Positions 47,337 through 58,209 of a stretch of DNA of 64,000 nt are shown here, piece after piece; positions within the stretch are counted from its first letter, which is position 1; every line of letters starts with the position of its first letter. The stretch is from contig CM064666.1 of the NCBI GenBank assembly GCA_032717465.1, forward strand, positions 5,310,028 to 5,374,027. The letters are read 5' to 3'. The translations under genes were made by a program, and so were the position numbers. The DNA comes from Coenobita brevimanus. Lineage: Eukaryota; Arthropoda; Malacostraca; Decapoda; Coenobitidae. A model generated the notes under the pieces. That model searched no databases, was not told the DNA's origin, and worked only from the letters and a program-made list of their open reading frames with translations.

Positions 47337-47826
47337 CCCTTCCATGCCCACCGGTGTTGAATGACGGTTTACTGTAGCATTCCTGCTGTCGCTGATGCTG
47401 CATGACTCGTAGAATACTGCTAAAATTTTGGGGAAGTGAACTTACTCTTGGACGTGTTGTGGCTGACCTACACAATGCTCCCACTCACTCCATGTCAGTT
47501 CACGCGTGTCCCCATGATAAATGGACATCTGCTTATCGCTCGTGGCCATGCCTCCACCTTCTTGCACCACCGCTTTCTCGCAGGGGCCTGAGAAGCCCTG
47601 ACTTCCGGTCTGAACTGTTCCCTACGAGTGGGGAGTGTGACACTGACAAGATCGGATCTGATGAGGAATGTGGCAGTAGTGTCAATGACATTACTGTAGT
47701 GACCAAGATAATGACAAGTGGTATGCAACACCACCAGATGAGGATGAGGATGAGGATAAGGATGATTCTGACAGTGATGAGAATGCTCCACCATCTCATC
47801 ATCGAGTTGTTGCTCCACCACCTTAA
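47337..47826 (+). repeat. PB1 left arm: ~490-bp inverted copy of the right end
   Basis: Starts CCCTTCCATGCCCACCGGTG and includes GGGGCCTGAGAAGCCCTGA, CGATTCAGACC-type acidic coding (CDTDKIGSDEECGSSVND) and GAGTTGTTGCTCCACCACC. It ends at the TTAA where PB2-X inserted. The right arm reads the same from 55737 down to 55257. Confidence 0.85.
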
Positions 47827-48831
47827 CCTCTACAGTACTAAGCTCGACGATCAACGATTTTTCACAGTGTTTTAAATGGACGTGGAACGTTGATCACGTA
47901 ACTTCCACAAAAAACTGGCGGCAGCTTGCTCCACCCTGGCTGTGGTGTAGATGACTTCTGACCAATCAGAACTAAGTGTTGCACATGATGGAGGGAGGAT
48001 CCAGGCCCGTACCCAAGTGGCGGGCGGTGTACCCCCCACCTCCCTCTTGCAGCGTCCCTCTACCCCACCACAGTGTTACTACTCGACCTCCCCCCGGTTC
48101 TTAACACCACCACTGCCTCTCCCGCACCGTCCTCATGCATCCTTCACCCCTCCGATGTGATCCCTCCCAGTCATCTGGGGGAAGGGTATTTCCCCCCTAC
48201 CCTCCTTCCACATCCCTTTACTCCATTGGGGCCCTTCCTTTGTGTTTTGTGGTGGTCTGCTCCCATCCCTCCATCCCTGTACACCCCCTCCTAGCCTTAC
48301 CACACCCCACCCCCATCCTCCCATCCCCTAGCATGGAGTATCTTTACCCTCCCCCCCTCTGGCCTCAAATATTTTGTGTAATTTTTTTGCTTTTTGGCGC
48401 GTGTTTTGAATCAGTACTTGTACTTTATTCATGTCTTTACAGACAGATACACACACCACAATTACTTAATGTTTTACTGTTTTTTTTTTTTTTTTTGGGG
48501 GGGGGAATCCTTGTTGCATTCCTACTTTACCTGCCTATGGATGTAATTGTGTACCTGTCAATGATTATAGCATATTTTCTTCATTCTTACATATTTCTTT
48601 GTACATTTTATATGTCTGAACATATGTAACACTCCTTATCACTGGTTTATAGTTTCAACTCCACCTGTGGGAAAGAAAGTAAAAATAATTTAGACTATTT
48701 TGCTGTTACAGTCAATGATATTGATTTATATTTGTGCCTTTTTTCAGACGTACATAAATATTTACCGTCTATTCGAAACGCACTCAAAAAAGACATTTTA
48801 TTTTCGCAAGCTAGATTTGACAGCTCTGAGG

Positions 48832-48925
48832 GGAGGAGAGGGGGGAGGGGAGGGGAAGGGAAGGGAAGGGGAGGGGAGGGGAGGGGAGGGGAGATATGGG
48901 GAGGAGAGAGGAGGGGAGGGTAATT
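48832..48925. repeat. (GGGGA)n purine-rich tract in PB2-X
   Basis: GGGGAGGGGAAGGG units. A matching pyrimidine tract, expanded, lies in PB2-Y (56455-56770). Confidence 0.9.
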
Positions 48926-49013
48926 TTTATTATTCATCATATTTTGGGGGTGGTTTGTGACCATTTTATTATTTTCTATGTACTTTACAATGGTTTACAA
49001 CATCTAAACACAC

Positions 49014-50921
49014 TTAAATGACGACAACGGAAGGCATTACGACACCCCCAGGAGGCGACAATAGAGGGGAAAGCAGGTTGCGCGTGACGTCCGTGCGATA
49101 TGGAAGTAAGTCCCATATAGCCCCGCTCCCCTATTCCCCCGAATGCACCCGGCACATACACCTTAGTCCGGGTGCATTACCTTTTCACTGACGCAGCCTG
49201 CATCAGGATCAGGGTGGAGCTAGAAACCTAGCACCATGCAGCACCCCAGTGACAGCCGGTAGCCACAAACTTAAGGCAATGGCCTGTAGCCATGCCCCTG
49301 CAATGGCCAGCAGCCTTGCCCCTGCAACGGCCGGCAGCCGTGCACCAGTGACGGCCGGTAGCCACAAACTTAAGGCAACAGCCTCTAGCTGTGGCCCTGC
49401 AACGGCCAATAGCCGTGCACCAATGACAGTCGGTAGCTGCATCCTTAAAGCACAGGCCTGTAGCTGTGCCCCTGCAATGGCCTGTAGCTGTGCAACAGCA
49501 ATGGCCAGTAGCTGCACCCTAAAGAGATGGCCAGTAGCCACTCATAGTGCTGCTCACCCCCCCTGCAGAACCTGTGATGGCCGGTTGCTGCACATGGGGA
49601 GAGAATGGTACGCCCTCTCTCCTTCTGCAGTTGCCTCGTTGGGCACGAAACCGGTGATGGCTGGCAGCCACACCAGTAGACAAGGGACAGCTGGTTGCCA
49701 CCCTTCGCCTACACGTTGTCCCTCATACGGGACTTTGGTGACGGCTGGTAGCCATGCCCGCAGACAGGTGATGACCAGCAGCTGCACACTGTCTGCGGTC
49801 CCATCAGAGAGTCAGGACCCGGTGATGACCAGCTGCCATACCGACAGGAAAAGGATGGCCTGTAGCTACCCTCCTCCCATTGCCCAAGGGACTTCGATAA
49901 CAGCCAGTAGCTGCGCCAGGAAAGGGCACCTCAAAAGCCCCTCGCCCCCTTCGACTTCACTACCTGAGGGAGACCCCTGGTCGAGCCGCCCCTCTGGTGG
50001 CAGAGCAAGTCTCACCCTCAACTCCCCCGACTGAGGCAGCCTCCAGGAGGAGCACCTATCCTTCCAGGACTGGTGGAGAGGACCCATCCTGATCCTGGGG
50101 TTACACTCCACCCAGCCGGCACCAGAGGGAGACCAACATCTGTCGGACTCCTTCCGCCCACACGAGACCGCAGCTGACTGGCCCACCACGCCGCCCCTAG
50201 CACAGCGGGGCCTGACCTCTCCAGTCCGGAGGAGGAGCGATGCCCTCCCCGCACTGGGCGCCTGGAGGAGCACCTTCAGAGATTCTTCAGCCTCAGTCCC
50301 GAGGGCCAGACTCCTGTACCAAGCCCCTCCAGTGCAGGGACCTTCAACACACCTGACAATAGCCCATTCCGGAGGACGATGCCCCCTACGGACAGTCCTG
50401 TGGCCCCTCAACGAGAGGGCACCTGACGGGATGCAGCTGACACTGGGCTGCCACCTGTGAGCCACCCCCCCCCCTCTGAGTCGGCCCACTCTCCTGCCCC
50501 ATATCCCCATAGTGACTATGATTTCTCTGCCCGTGAGTGAAAGTGAAAGTGACTGGACGAGTGTAAAGTACAGTGAGGGTGTTAAAGCAGCTGAACCATA
50601 GTGAAAAGTGAGAAGAGACACAACCAGTGTATAACTATAGAGAACAAGCAGCCCTAGAACAAAGTGTATGTAGTCACATCTTCCCTTAAGTGCAGTCTCT
50701 GTCTGTCTGTCAGTATCCTGCGAGGTACCTATAACTTATAAACACCTGTCCAGTCCAGTTTCCTGCCTTTGGATAAAGTCTAGCTTCCTGTATCCAGAAA
50801 TTGGTAACATACTGTACATGTAAGGTTCTTGTCCTGTGTTTTTATGCCCTGTTCCTCTCACACTGTGTCTAAGCTCAGGTCTAGAAAGGGAACCCAGCTA
50901 TACTTTAGGTATAGCATAACA
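49014..50921 (+). mobile_element. R36 element, copy a (1,908 bp)
   Basis: Unrecognised family. The left end TTAAATGACG and right end TATAGCATAACA correspond to TAAAATGC...AGCATTACA of copies b and c. It is flanked by CACAC (49009-49013) and CATAC (50922-50926), a 5-bp target duplication with one mismatch. PB2-Y shows the unoccupied site (CATAC, minus strand, 56376-56380). The interior holds a repeat array (about 49240-49930), a C-terminal coding remnant (50200-50426) and the conserved tail palindrome at 50712-50729. Confidence 0.83.
49249..50426 (+). pseudogene. R36-a ORF: short-repeat array plus conserved C-terminal block, frameshifted
   Basis: A 261-codon frame (49249-50034) starting MTAGSHKLKAMACSHAPAMA. 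Repeats are of irregular length (8-11 residues) around A-[CG]-S-[HR]-A-P, e.g. MACSHAPAMASSLAPATAGS. This is related in register to ETACSRS of copy c. After a frameshift, 50226-50426 reads SPEEERCPPRTGRLEEHLQR then FFSLSPEGQTPVPSPSSAGT and ends TGA at 50424. That matches the LFGPSPEGHTP block of copies b and c. It is the most eroded copy; function unknown, and no domain recognised. Confidence 0.6.
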
Positions 50922-52750
50922 CATACCAAAAAATATTTTGGTGATTTTTGTACATACTTTTGGGAACAAAACGAGTGCATGCGGCGTATTTTCTTTCTTG
51001 CGTGGGTCACGACGGGTAACTATTATCAACTTTTACAGGCCATAGCTCGGTAACTATTGGGTCTAGAAGGGCAGGGTTTGCGTTTTCAAGTGTGTAAAGC
51101 CAAGCTCTATAAATTGGGCATAAAAGTTTTAACCTTCGAGAAAGTCAAAAAATAGGTCTGTTTTTTCGTTCTGGAGGGTAGTCAAGACTGGAGAACTGCT
51201 TACCAGAGGGGTTAATAATATGTGCACATAATGCTTGTCTCACCATCACAGGACAAGGAGGTCAGTGCTACATTGCAAATAAACTGTGCCTCTCTCTCTC
51301 TTGCTCTGCACTGAAGGGTGACATGCCACATCTGTTTGGTCTCACTGTGCATACAAACCAATATCTCTTGCTAGCAGGTGCATTTCTAATTCTAGAGAGG
51401 TGTATCAATTATCTGTGTAGAGCATGTTCCTTCTACCCACATAATCTTCCATCAGTTGCTTCACTACTCTACCAGAAATACCAAGACGATTATCATGAGG
51501 CCTATCAGTCGTTGCCCCGATGTACATTATATCCAGGACAACACCTATATAACAATCACACAGTATAAATATCTTTATGCCAAAATGATGCCATGTCGAT
51601 GGGGTGTACTGTCTGGAAGAAATACGGAACCGGAACAACATCAGCAATGCGTCCTTCACATGCTTTTGAAAAGCCTCAAAATAGCCTTATATTTTGCCTT
51701 TAAAGTTCTCCAAAACGAGCCTGATCTTGTGGAAATTGTCTTTTGGGTCTGAGGTAGTGTTGTCTGAGAAATGAAGGAATCGTAGGATGTTCTGTGCATG
51801 TTCTGAGACATGTGCTTGCCAAATGCATCTACCTGTGTCAAGACATCGGTTCTCCAGTAATTGACAAGCACATGTTTTTTTCATATTGGGCATCAATATT
51901 GTCAGTGCCATGAACACGTAAAAGGAAACCACTATCACGTCAGTCCAATCCCATTTCCTGTATGTCTCTTTCTGTCCCTCATCAGCAGCACCCTGGTGAA
52001 AAAATCTGTTCATCTCTGTCACAAGAGTCATCATTTGTTTGTCAAAAAACAAAAGAAAGAAACTTAGCACTGAACTGGTTGACATTAGTCTGTGGTCTCA
52101 CAGACACCAGAGTCGAATGTGGAGGGTCTCGGTCTGAAGTTTGTCATCTCTGTCTATGTGTAGGCTGCTCGGGAAGGCGATACTTGTACTGCTGACTGCT
52201 GCGTGAACATTCATTGCAACCTGCCATGTTTAGCGGCTGATTTCCACACTATATATGCACACCGAGGGTCTGACTGTCTCCCTGGTTCTGAAGATGTCCC
52301 TTGTGCTGGTTCAGGTGGTGGAACTTGCTAGATGGTGAGAGGGCAAGTGAGGTGGAGGGAAATGATGGTCTGGGGGGAGCAGCCACGTAAGGATGAGCTC
52401 GGTGCACCTGCACTGGTCGCACATCTTCCTGAGATGTTTTCATTTCCTCCTCCTCCTCCTTCCCAGCAAGAAACAGTTGCTTAGGCACCATTCTCATCTT
52501 TTAACCCGTGGATTGCGCAATTACCTTTTTTAATCCCACCCAGTGGTGTGTAAAAAACTGAAGAATTTTTCTTTTAGTTTTTCTTTATTATAAACTTGAA
52601 GATAAACATCCAAGGCATCATCTGGTGAAAAAAAAAAATCTCTTTCTCCGACTTTGCATAGGGCCACCCATAAGTTTATGTAGGGGAGTAGTGAAAAAAA
52701 AAAGAAAACATTGTTTTTGTTCATTATTAAAATGCGCGGCTTGAAAAACA

Positions 52751-54027
52751 GTGCCCCCAGAGAATACCATAGTACCCCCGACGACAGGGCAAGCCAAGAA
52801 CAGCGTAGTGTGCCCACAGATACGCCGACACCCCCACACGGACCCCACGGGGTGGCCGCCACCAGCCACCACCACTCCGGGCAACAGCGACACGTCAGCC
52901 CGGGCCGTGCGCCCCTGTGACATGCAGCCACCATGCCGCCGCCACCGTAGGAGAAGGACACTACCTTCACGTAGTGGAATTGGTGAGCCAGCTAGGGGTG
53001 GAGTTAGAAAACAGACTCCAGACGGTGCCCCTCTGGTAGAGACGATCTATGGTCGCTCCCAAAGTGTCCCGGTAGAGACGATCTATGGTCGATCCCAAGG
53101 TGTTCTGATAAAGACGATCAATGGTTGCTCCCAAGGTGTTCAGGTAGAGACGATCTATGGTCGCTCCCAAGGTGTCCGGTAGAGACGATCTATGGTCGCT
53201 CCCAAGGTGTTCCGGTAGAGACGATCTATGGTCGCTCCCAAGGTGTTCAGGTAGAGACGATCAATGGTCGCTCCCAAGGTGTTCAGGTAGAGACGATCTA
53301 TGGTCGCTCCCCAGGTGTTCCGGTAGAGACGATCTATGGTCGCTCCCAAGATGTTCCGGTAGAGACGATCTATGGTCGCTCCCAAGGTGTTCCGGTAGAG
53401 ACGATCTATGGTCGCTCCCAAGGTGTTCCGGTAGAGACGATCTATGGTCGCTCCCAAGGTGCTCCGGTAGAGACGATCTATGGTCGCTCCCGTCCTCGTG
53501 AGATGATCTATGGTCGCTCCGAGAGTGTCGTGGTAGAGACGACCTATTGTCACTCCCTCCCTCGTGAGACGATCTACGGTCGTTCCGAGGGCGTGCAGAG
53601 TAGAGAGACGTCCCCACGGCAGGAGACTGGAGCCCAGGCTTCCTGTCCCAGAGTGACCCAGACAGGCCTCCCAGCCTCCCCTGGTCTCTGTTCCCTACGC
53701 CTGGCTCTAGAGCAGACACACCTGACGGACCCCAGTGGAAGTCGCTGCCGCAGCCCTCCTCTGTCAGCGCCCCTAGACGCTGGAGACCGCAGCCCACAGT
53801 CTCTCTTGGTTCTCCCCAGGACACCCGGGCGTGATCTCTCTACGCCCCCACGACGCCGGGACCTATCACAGAGGTTCCTGGAGCTATTCGGCCCCAGTCC
53901 CGAGGGCCACACGCCGGAGCCAAGTCCGGAAGCCACGGGAAGTCCAGGAAGAGAGAGGACGCCCTTACGAGCTATCCCGTGCCCTCTCGGCACGCCTCGC
54001 ATTGACGGTGCCCCTAGCCCAGCATGA
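52751..54027 (+). CDS. R36-b ORF: 12-residue repeat protein with conserved C-terminal region (one frameshift)
   Basis: Unrecognised protein. The leader (MPPENTIVPPTTGQAKNS to RRHRRRRTLPSRSG) is followed by about 15 repeats of VETIYGRSQGVP. A 1-bp deletion near 53175 shifts the frame, and the array continues in the frame ending at 54027. The C-terminal ~150 residues are Pro/Ser/Arg-rich: SPGLCSLRLALEQTHLTDP, LPRTPGRDLSTPPRRRDLS, RFLELFGPSPEGHTPEPSPE and RERTPLRAIPCP. They align with R36-c with only whole-codon gaps, which suggests protein-level constraint. No signal peptide, transmembrane or enzymatic motif is seen. It could be a structural or nucleic-acid-binding element protein, or, less likely, a chance open frame in GC-rich DNA. 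Confidence 0.55.
53036..53600 (+). repeat. 36-bp tandem array in R36-b
   Basis: Core GAGACGATCTATGGTCGCTC plus spacer CCAAGGTGTTCCGGTA; about 15 units. Variants: ATCAATGG in three units, CAGGTA versus CCGGTA in the spacer. The last units lose the spacer (CGTCCTCGTGAGATG). Confidence 0.95.
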
Positions 54028-54193
54028 TCACCAATGACATGTTCCTGTCTATCCCCCTGATGAATACGTGTGATATTGTAACATGAGTGATTTAGGTTAA
54101 GTGTGATTTCTCCTAATGTAAGTATTGTGCAGTGAATTCATATAGTGAATATCGGGGTAAATCAGATCGCAGTGAGAAGTTAAAGGACGAGAG

Positions 54194-54485
54194 GTGGAAC
54201 AAGATCTGATTGACTATATGTGTGAGTGACATCTCTGTTATACAATTAATAAGCCTGTGCCTATAAAGACATACCCCCATTACTGTGAAGGAATATTGTG
54301 AAAGGAAGTATTAATAGTATTCTCTCCTTCCCCCACGCTGTGGAACAAGATCTGATTGACTATACGTGTGAGTGACATCTCTGCTATATAATTAATAAGC
54401 CTGTGCCTATAAAGACATACCCCCATTACTGTGAAGGAATATTGTGAAAGGAAGTATTAATAGTATTCTCTCCTTCCCCCACGCT
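54194..54485 (+). repeat. 146-bp direct duplication in R36-b
   Basis: GTGGAACAAGATCTGATTGA starts both copies (54194 and 54340), and both end TCCTTCCCCCACGCT. About three differences, hence recent. Absent from copies a and c. Confidence 0.93.
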
Positions 54486-54787
54486 ACCCATAAATCTTGT
54501 TTACCACCCGCTCTCACTCCCATATCTCAAGTAAGTGTAATCAAGGATAAAATCAATTACCAAAGTATTTTGGCTAGTGGAAACCATATAAACCTCACGG
54601 CTAATATCTGCCGCCTTCCGGTATTACCATAACTTTCCCCTAGCCGTCACAAGTCACTCCCCGCACCTCCCCCTATCTCCTCCTAGTGAGTCTCAACCCC
54701 CTCCCTGCGTCCCCGCGCGCGCACCTATATTTACTGCACTCCTGATACATTAGGATTGTTTATGTTGTCATTAGTATCAGAGAAGCA

Positions 54788-54805
54788 AGTATCCTGCGAG
54801 ATACT
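54788..54805. repeat. Conserved 18-bp palindrome in the R36 tail (copy b)
   Basis: AGTATC-CTGCGA-GATACT. Equivalents at 50712-50729 (one arm altered) and 58437-58454. It may form a small hairpin in an R36 transcript. Confidence 0.75.
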
Positions 54806-56082
54806 CATATCCTAGATAAGGTTTTTATATTGCTATATATTGTGCTGTAATATCTGCTGATTTGTCCTGTGTCTGACTGTGGTAATATATGTGTAAAGGT
54901 TGTTGCCTAGAGTTTTTGTGTCCTGCCTCTATTGCACGAGCTCTGGTCTCGAAAGAGGACCCCGCTCCACGTTAGGTGAAATAGGAACGAGAAGTCGAGC
55001 CTAATTTCACCTAGCATTACAATTATAAAGTTGAAGATAATCATCCAGGGCATCATCTGGTGGAAAGAAAAAATCTCTTGCTCTCAGTCTTTGTGTAGCA
55101 CCATGCGTAAGTTTGTATAGGGATGGAGTAGTTAATGGTGATGCACGGCCAGCGCAGCCTGACCTGTGGCTCGTAATCCAACGCTACTGAGCCGTAGCTG
55201 TGGCTCACAATGTGATGCTACCCAGCCTGAGCTGTGGCTCGCAATCCACGGGTTAAGGTGATGGCGCAACAACTCGACAATGAGATGGTGGATCATTCTC
55301 ACTGCTGTCAGAATCATCATCATCATCATCATTATCATCATCTGGTGATGTTGCATACCACTTGTCACTATCTTCGTCACTAAGGTCATCAAGACTACTG
55401 CCACATTCCTCCTCAGATCCAACCTTGTCAGTGTCACACCTCACCCGTGGGGAACAGTTCACACCGGATTTCAGGGCTTCTCAGGCCCCTAAATACATGC
55501 TGAGGGCCTCAGTGGACTGCGAGAGGGTGGAGGCGATGATTAGATATCCACTTATCATGGCAGCACGCACTGAACTGACAGATGGGGTGGGTGGAAGGGT
55601 TGTGTAGGTCAGTCTCAACATGTCCAAAATGTAAGTTCACTTCCCCCAAATTTTTGCAGTTTTCTACGTCATGCAGCATCAGTGACAGCGGCAACGTTAC
55701 AGTAAAACGTCATTCAACACCGGCGACCACGGAAGGGTTAAGACCCACAAGCCATCTCTAAACAACACTACATCTACAGTAATTCTCCATATTAAAATTC
55801 TCACTCATTTATTTATTCAGTTCTATCATTTTTCTTTTATTACACATTTCTGTCACTTTTAAAATTCCTTTTATACCACTGATCATAACATCCCTCATGC
55901 TGAAACGTCTGAAATTAAGATTCTCTTCTTTTCTATGCTCGGTGTCCTCTTCTTACTCAAAATTTGTGTTATAGTGTTCGAAGTTGTCAAAACATTAAAT
56001 TTATTGATCCACTTTTAAGTGTTTTAACCAGTAATAAGTTCGCTGTAAAAAATTCACATGAATTTACAGGTTCCCTTTTTAA

Positions 56083-57554
56083 CCCCTAGGGTACGCAATT
56101 CTCCAGTCTCGACTGCCCCCCAGGACGCAAAAACAGGCCTATTTTTCGACTTTCTCAAAGGTTAAAAGTTTTATGCCCGATTTATAGAGCTTGAAATTAC
56201 ACACCTGAAAAAGCAAACCCCACCCTCCTAGACCCAATAGTTACCGAGCTATGGCCTGTCATAGTTTATAATAGTTACCCGTCACGGCCCAGGCGAGAAA
56301 GAAAATACGCCGCTCGCAACTGTTTTCTTCACAAAAATACGTACAAAAATCACCAAAAATCAATTTTTTTTTTTGGTATGTATTGATGTTATAAATCACT
56401 GTAATGTGCTTAGAGAAAAAAAAGGTTACAAACCCCCCCCAATTAATTATAAATAGTACAAATTATCCTCCCCTCCCCATACCTCCATTCCCCTCCCTCC
56501 TCTTCCCTTCCCTCCCCTCTTCTTTCCTCCCCTCCCCTCGCCTAACTTCCTCTCCCCTCTCCCCTTCCCGCTGAGCTGTCAAATCTAGCTAGGGAAAATG
56601 GTCATGAACCCCCCCAATAAAAGTATGATAAATAGTAGAAATTATCCTCTCCTCCCCATACCTCCAGTCCCCTCCCTCCCGTTCCCTTCCCTCCCCTCCC
56701 CTCCTCTTTCCTCCCTTCCCTTATCTCCCCTCGCCTAATCTCCCCTCCCCCTTTCCCCTCCCTCCTCTCCCCTCCGAGCTGTAAAATCTAGCTAGTTTTC
56801 GTTTCGTTTCTTTTCCTTTTTGAAGGCTCCAACATGTTTGCATGTGTCGGCATAAAATAAAATTTCTTTTTCGAGTGGGTTTCGAATAAAGACAGCAAAA
56901 TAATTGTGGTGTGCATATCTGTATCAAAGACACGAATAAATTACAGGTAATGATTCAAAAACACGCGCCATCAAGCGTAAAAAATACGCAATATTCGAGG
57001 CTGGGGAGGTAAAGATACTGCGTGCTAAGGGGTGGGGGTTAGGGTAGGGGTGGAGGTGAGGGGTTTGGGGTGGTGGTGGGAGGTGGTAAGGCCAGGAGGG
57101 GGAGTATGGGGATGGAGGGATGGGAAGAGGCCACTACCAGACACAAAGGAAGGGCCCCAGTGGAGTACGGGGACATGGAGGGAGATTAGGGGGGAAATAC
57201 CCTCCCCCAGTCGTGGGGGTATCCACATGGGAGGGGGGTGATGTATGAGGATGGTGTGGGAGTGGTGGTGGTGGTGATTAGAGCGGTGGGAGGTAGGGTA
57301 GCAACAAGGTAGTGAGGCAGAGGGATGTGGCGAGAGGGAGATAGGGAGTATACCCCCCACCGCCTGGGTACTGGCCTGGGTCCCCCCCTCCGGTGTGTCC
57401 AACACTTAGTTCTGTTTGGTTAGAAGCCATCTGGGTCACAGTTAGGGTGGAGCCAGCTGCCGCCAGGTTTTTGTGGATGTTGCACGATCGGTGTTGCTCG
57501 TTCTTTTAAGAAATTGCGCAAAAAGCCCGATCGATGAGATTAGTACTTTAGGGG
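56083..57554 (-). mobile_element. Non-autonomous TTAA element PB2-Y (1,472 bp) in PLE-R
   Basis: TTAA at 56079-56082 and 57555-57558. Ends CCCCTAGGGTACGCAATTCT (left) and, reversed, CCCCTAAAGTACTAATCTC (right), giving a TIR of about 12 bp (CCCCTARRGTAC). Full-length relative of PB2-X in the opposite orientation. It contains two CCCCTCC-rich tracts (56455-56570, 56640-56770), apparently an internal duplication around AATAGTAGAAATTATCCTC, and no transposase. It restores the PLE-R reading across VPFL/KVNIP when removed. Confidence 0.88.
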
Positions 57555-57558
57555 TTAA

Positions 57559-58209
57559 AGTAAATATACCTTACACACATTTTATGTTCAGTTGATTACA
57601 AATATCCTCATTGACGAAACAGTGGACATAATTTCGAAACTGCTTTATAAGGAAATTGAACATTTCAAAGGAATGACAAAAAATGTATTCAAAGAACTTT
57701 TGTCCCATTGTGTGAAAAATGGTTTGTCCATATTCAGTAAAGAACTCTATAAACAAATTAATTGTGTTGCTATGGGATCGAACTTTGGACCAACATTTGC
57801 CAACATCTTCCTATGCTATTACAAGCCATTCTGGCTAAGAGATTATCCAAGTAATATTAAGCCATGGATGTACCAAAGGTATGTCGATGATACATTTGTC
57901 ATATTTAAAGATAAAAACCATGCTTATGATTTTTTGCACTATACTAACGCTAGTCATGATGATATACAATAGTTCACGATTGAAACAGAGTCCAACAGTT
58001 GTATCCCATTTCTAGATATCGTGAATACGAAAGATAATGGTAAATTTTGGTGTTGAGTATTTGTAAGCCTACTTTCTTATGTTTGGGTAGCTTTTTTTTT
58101 TTTTTCAACCATTGCTCTAAAATGTTTAAAGGCAATCTGTTCAGACATTGTTACACAGAGCTTTCTTCCTCTAATCTTCATATTCTCTGTTGCATGATAA
58201 GATTCTCTT
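57559..58209 (+). pseudogene. PLE-R reverse transcriptase
   Basis: KVNIPYTHFMF directly after PB2-Y, then an open frame 57592-57972: NILIDETVDIISKLLYKEI, FKELLSHCVKNGLSIFSKEL, YKQINCVAMGSNFGPTFANI (motif B), WMYQRYVDDTFVIFKDKN (motif C, both Asp kept). A stop follows at 57970, then FTIETESNSCIPFLDIVNTK, a KPTFLCLG block and VQTLLHRAFFL...SLLHDKILF up to the R36-c junction. The RT was close to intact before insertion of R36-c. Confidence 0.82.

Larger units (their letters stand above)
47827..51211 (+). mobile_element. Non-autonomous TTAA element PB2-X, nested in PB1 and carrying R36-a
   Basis: TTAA at 47823-47826 and 51212-51215. Ends are CCTCTACAGTACTAAGCTCG on the left and, reversed, CCCCTCTGGTAAGCAGTTCT on the right. 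The whole sequence is the reverse-complement relative of Y (56083-57554). Net length without R36-a and its 5-bp duplication is 1,472 bp. It has no transposase; inside are a C-rich region (48000-48360), a GGGGA-rich tract (48832-48925) and GGGTAACTATTATCAACTTT. Confidence 0.82.
52728..55021 (+). mobile_element. R36 element, copy b (2,294 bp)
   Basis: Ends TAAAATGCGCGG and CACCTAGCATTACA, with a perfect 5-bp duplication ATTAT (52723-52727, 55022-55026). Order: leader (52728-53030), 36-bp repeat array (about 53036-53600), C-terminal coding (to 54027), a 146-bp duplication (54194-54485), C-rich stretch, tail palindrome 54788-54805, and the end block CTCTGGTCTCGAAAGAGGAC shared with copy c. The family resembles nothing I can name. 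Confidence 0.85.
52505..55252. mobile_element. Non-autonomous TTAA element PB3-Z, nested in PB1 and carrying R36-b
   Basis: Perfect 13-bp terminal inverted repeats CCCGTGGATTGCG (52505-52517 and 55240-55252 reversed), with TTAA on both sides (52501-52504, 55253-55256). Net length without R36-b is 449 bp. It contains an internal direct duplication (about 52587-52720 and 55027-55145: AACTTGAAGATAAACATCC and AAGTTGAAGATAATCATCC) and three GCTGTGGCTCRCAAT-type subterminal repeats near the right end. No coding. Likely mobilised by a piggyBac transposase. Confidence 0.88.
51216..55462 (-). pseudogene. piggyBac transposase (DDE_Tnp_1_7 type), broken and split
   Basis: Cut-and-paste transposase for TTAA sites. 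Minus-strand order: acidic N-terminus (CDTDKVGSEEECGSSLDD and DDDDDDSDSSEN, 55440-55280). PB3-Z intervenes at 52505-55252. Then MRMVPKQLFLAGKEEEEEM (52497), MTLVTEMNRFFHQG (about 52040), KWDWTDVIVVSFYVFMALTI, AQNILRFLHFSDNTTSDPKD (about 51770) and HKIRLVLENFKGK. The catalytic core follows: KDALLMLFRFRIS (51659, first Asp kept, following Glu replaced), FGIKIFILCDC (second Asp), TDRPHDNRLGISGRVVKQLM and NMLYTDN (third Asp, about 51408). After a stop, ARDIGLYAQ and a Cys-poor tail continue to 51216. At least five frame breaks. Confidence 0.82.
47333..55741 (-). mobile_element. piggyBac-type DNA transposon PB1 with TTAA flanks and nested insertions
   Basis: TTAA at 47333-47336 and 55738-55741. 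Ends are CCCTTCC... on both sides, in inverted orientation. Net length after removing PB2-X and PB3-Z (with TTAAs) is about 2,260 bp, a normal size for an autonomous piggyBac. The transposase is on the minus strand (55462 to about 51216). Unusually, the two ends are similar for about 490 bp (47337-47826 against 55737-55257 reversed, roughly 80% by eye), so the left end repeats the 5' coding region in inverted form. It sits between mirror-image Penelope copies. Confidence 0.82.

Noticed and set aside
48000..48360. Pro/Ser-rich ORFs of 69-164 codons in PB2-X
   Set aside because: C-rich non-coding part of a non-autonomous element; PB2-Y has no conserved frame over the same sequence.
53574..54002. 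Open frames antisense to the R36 C-terminal region (also 58963-59370)
   Set aside because: They share SGVWPSGLGPN-type blocks between copies, but GC-rich codons keep both strands open; the sense frame also covers the array and aligns with whole-codon gaps over a longer span.
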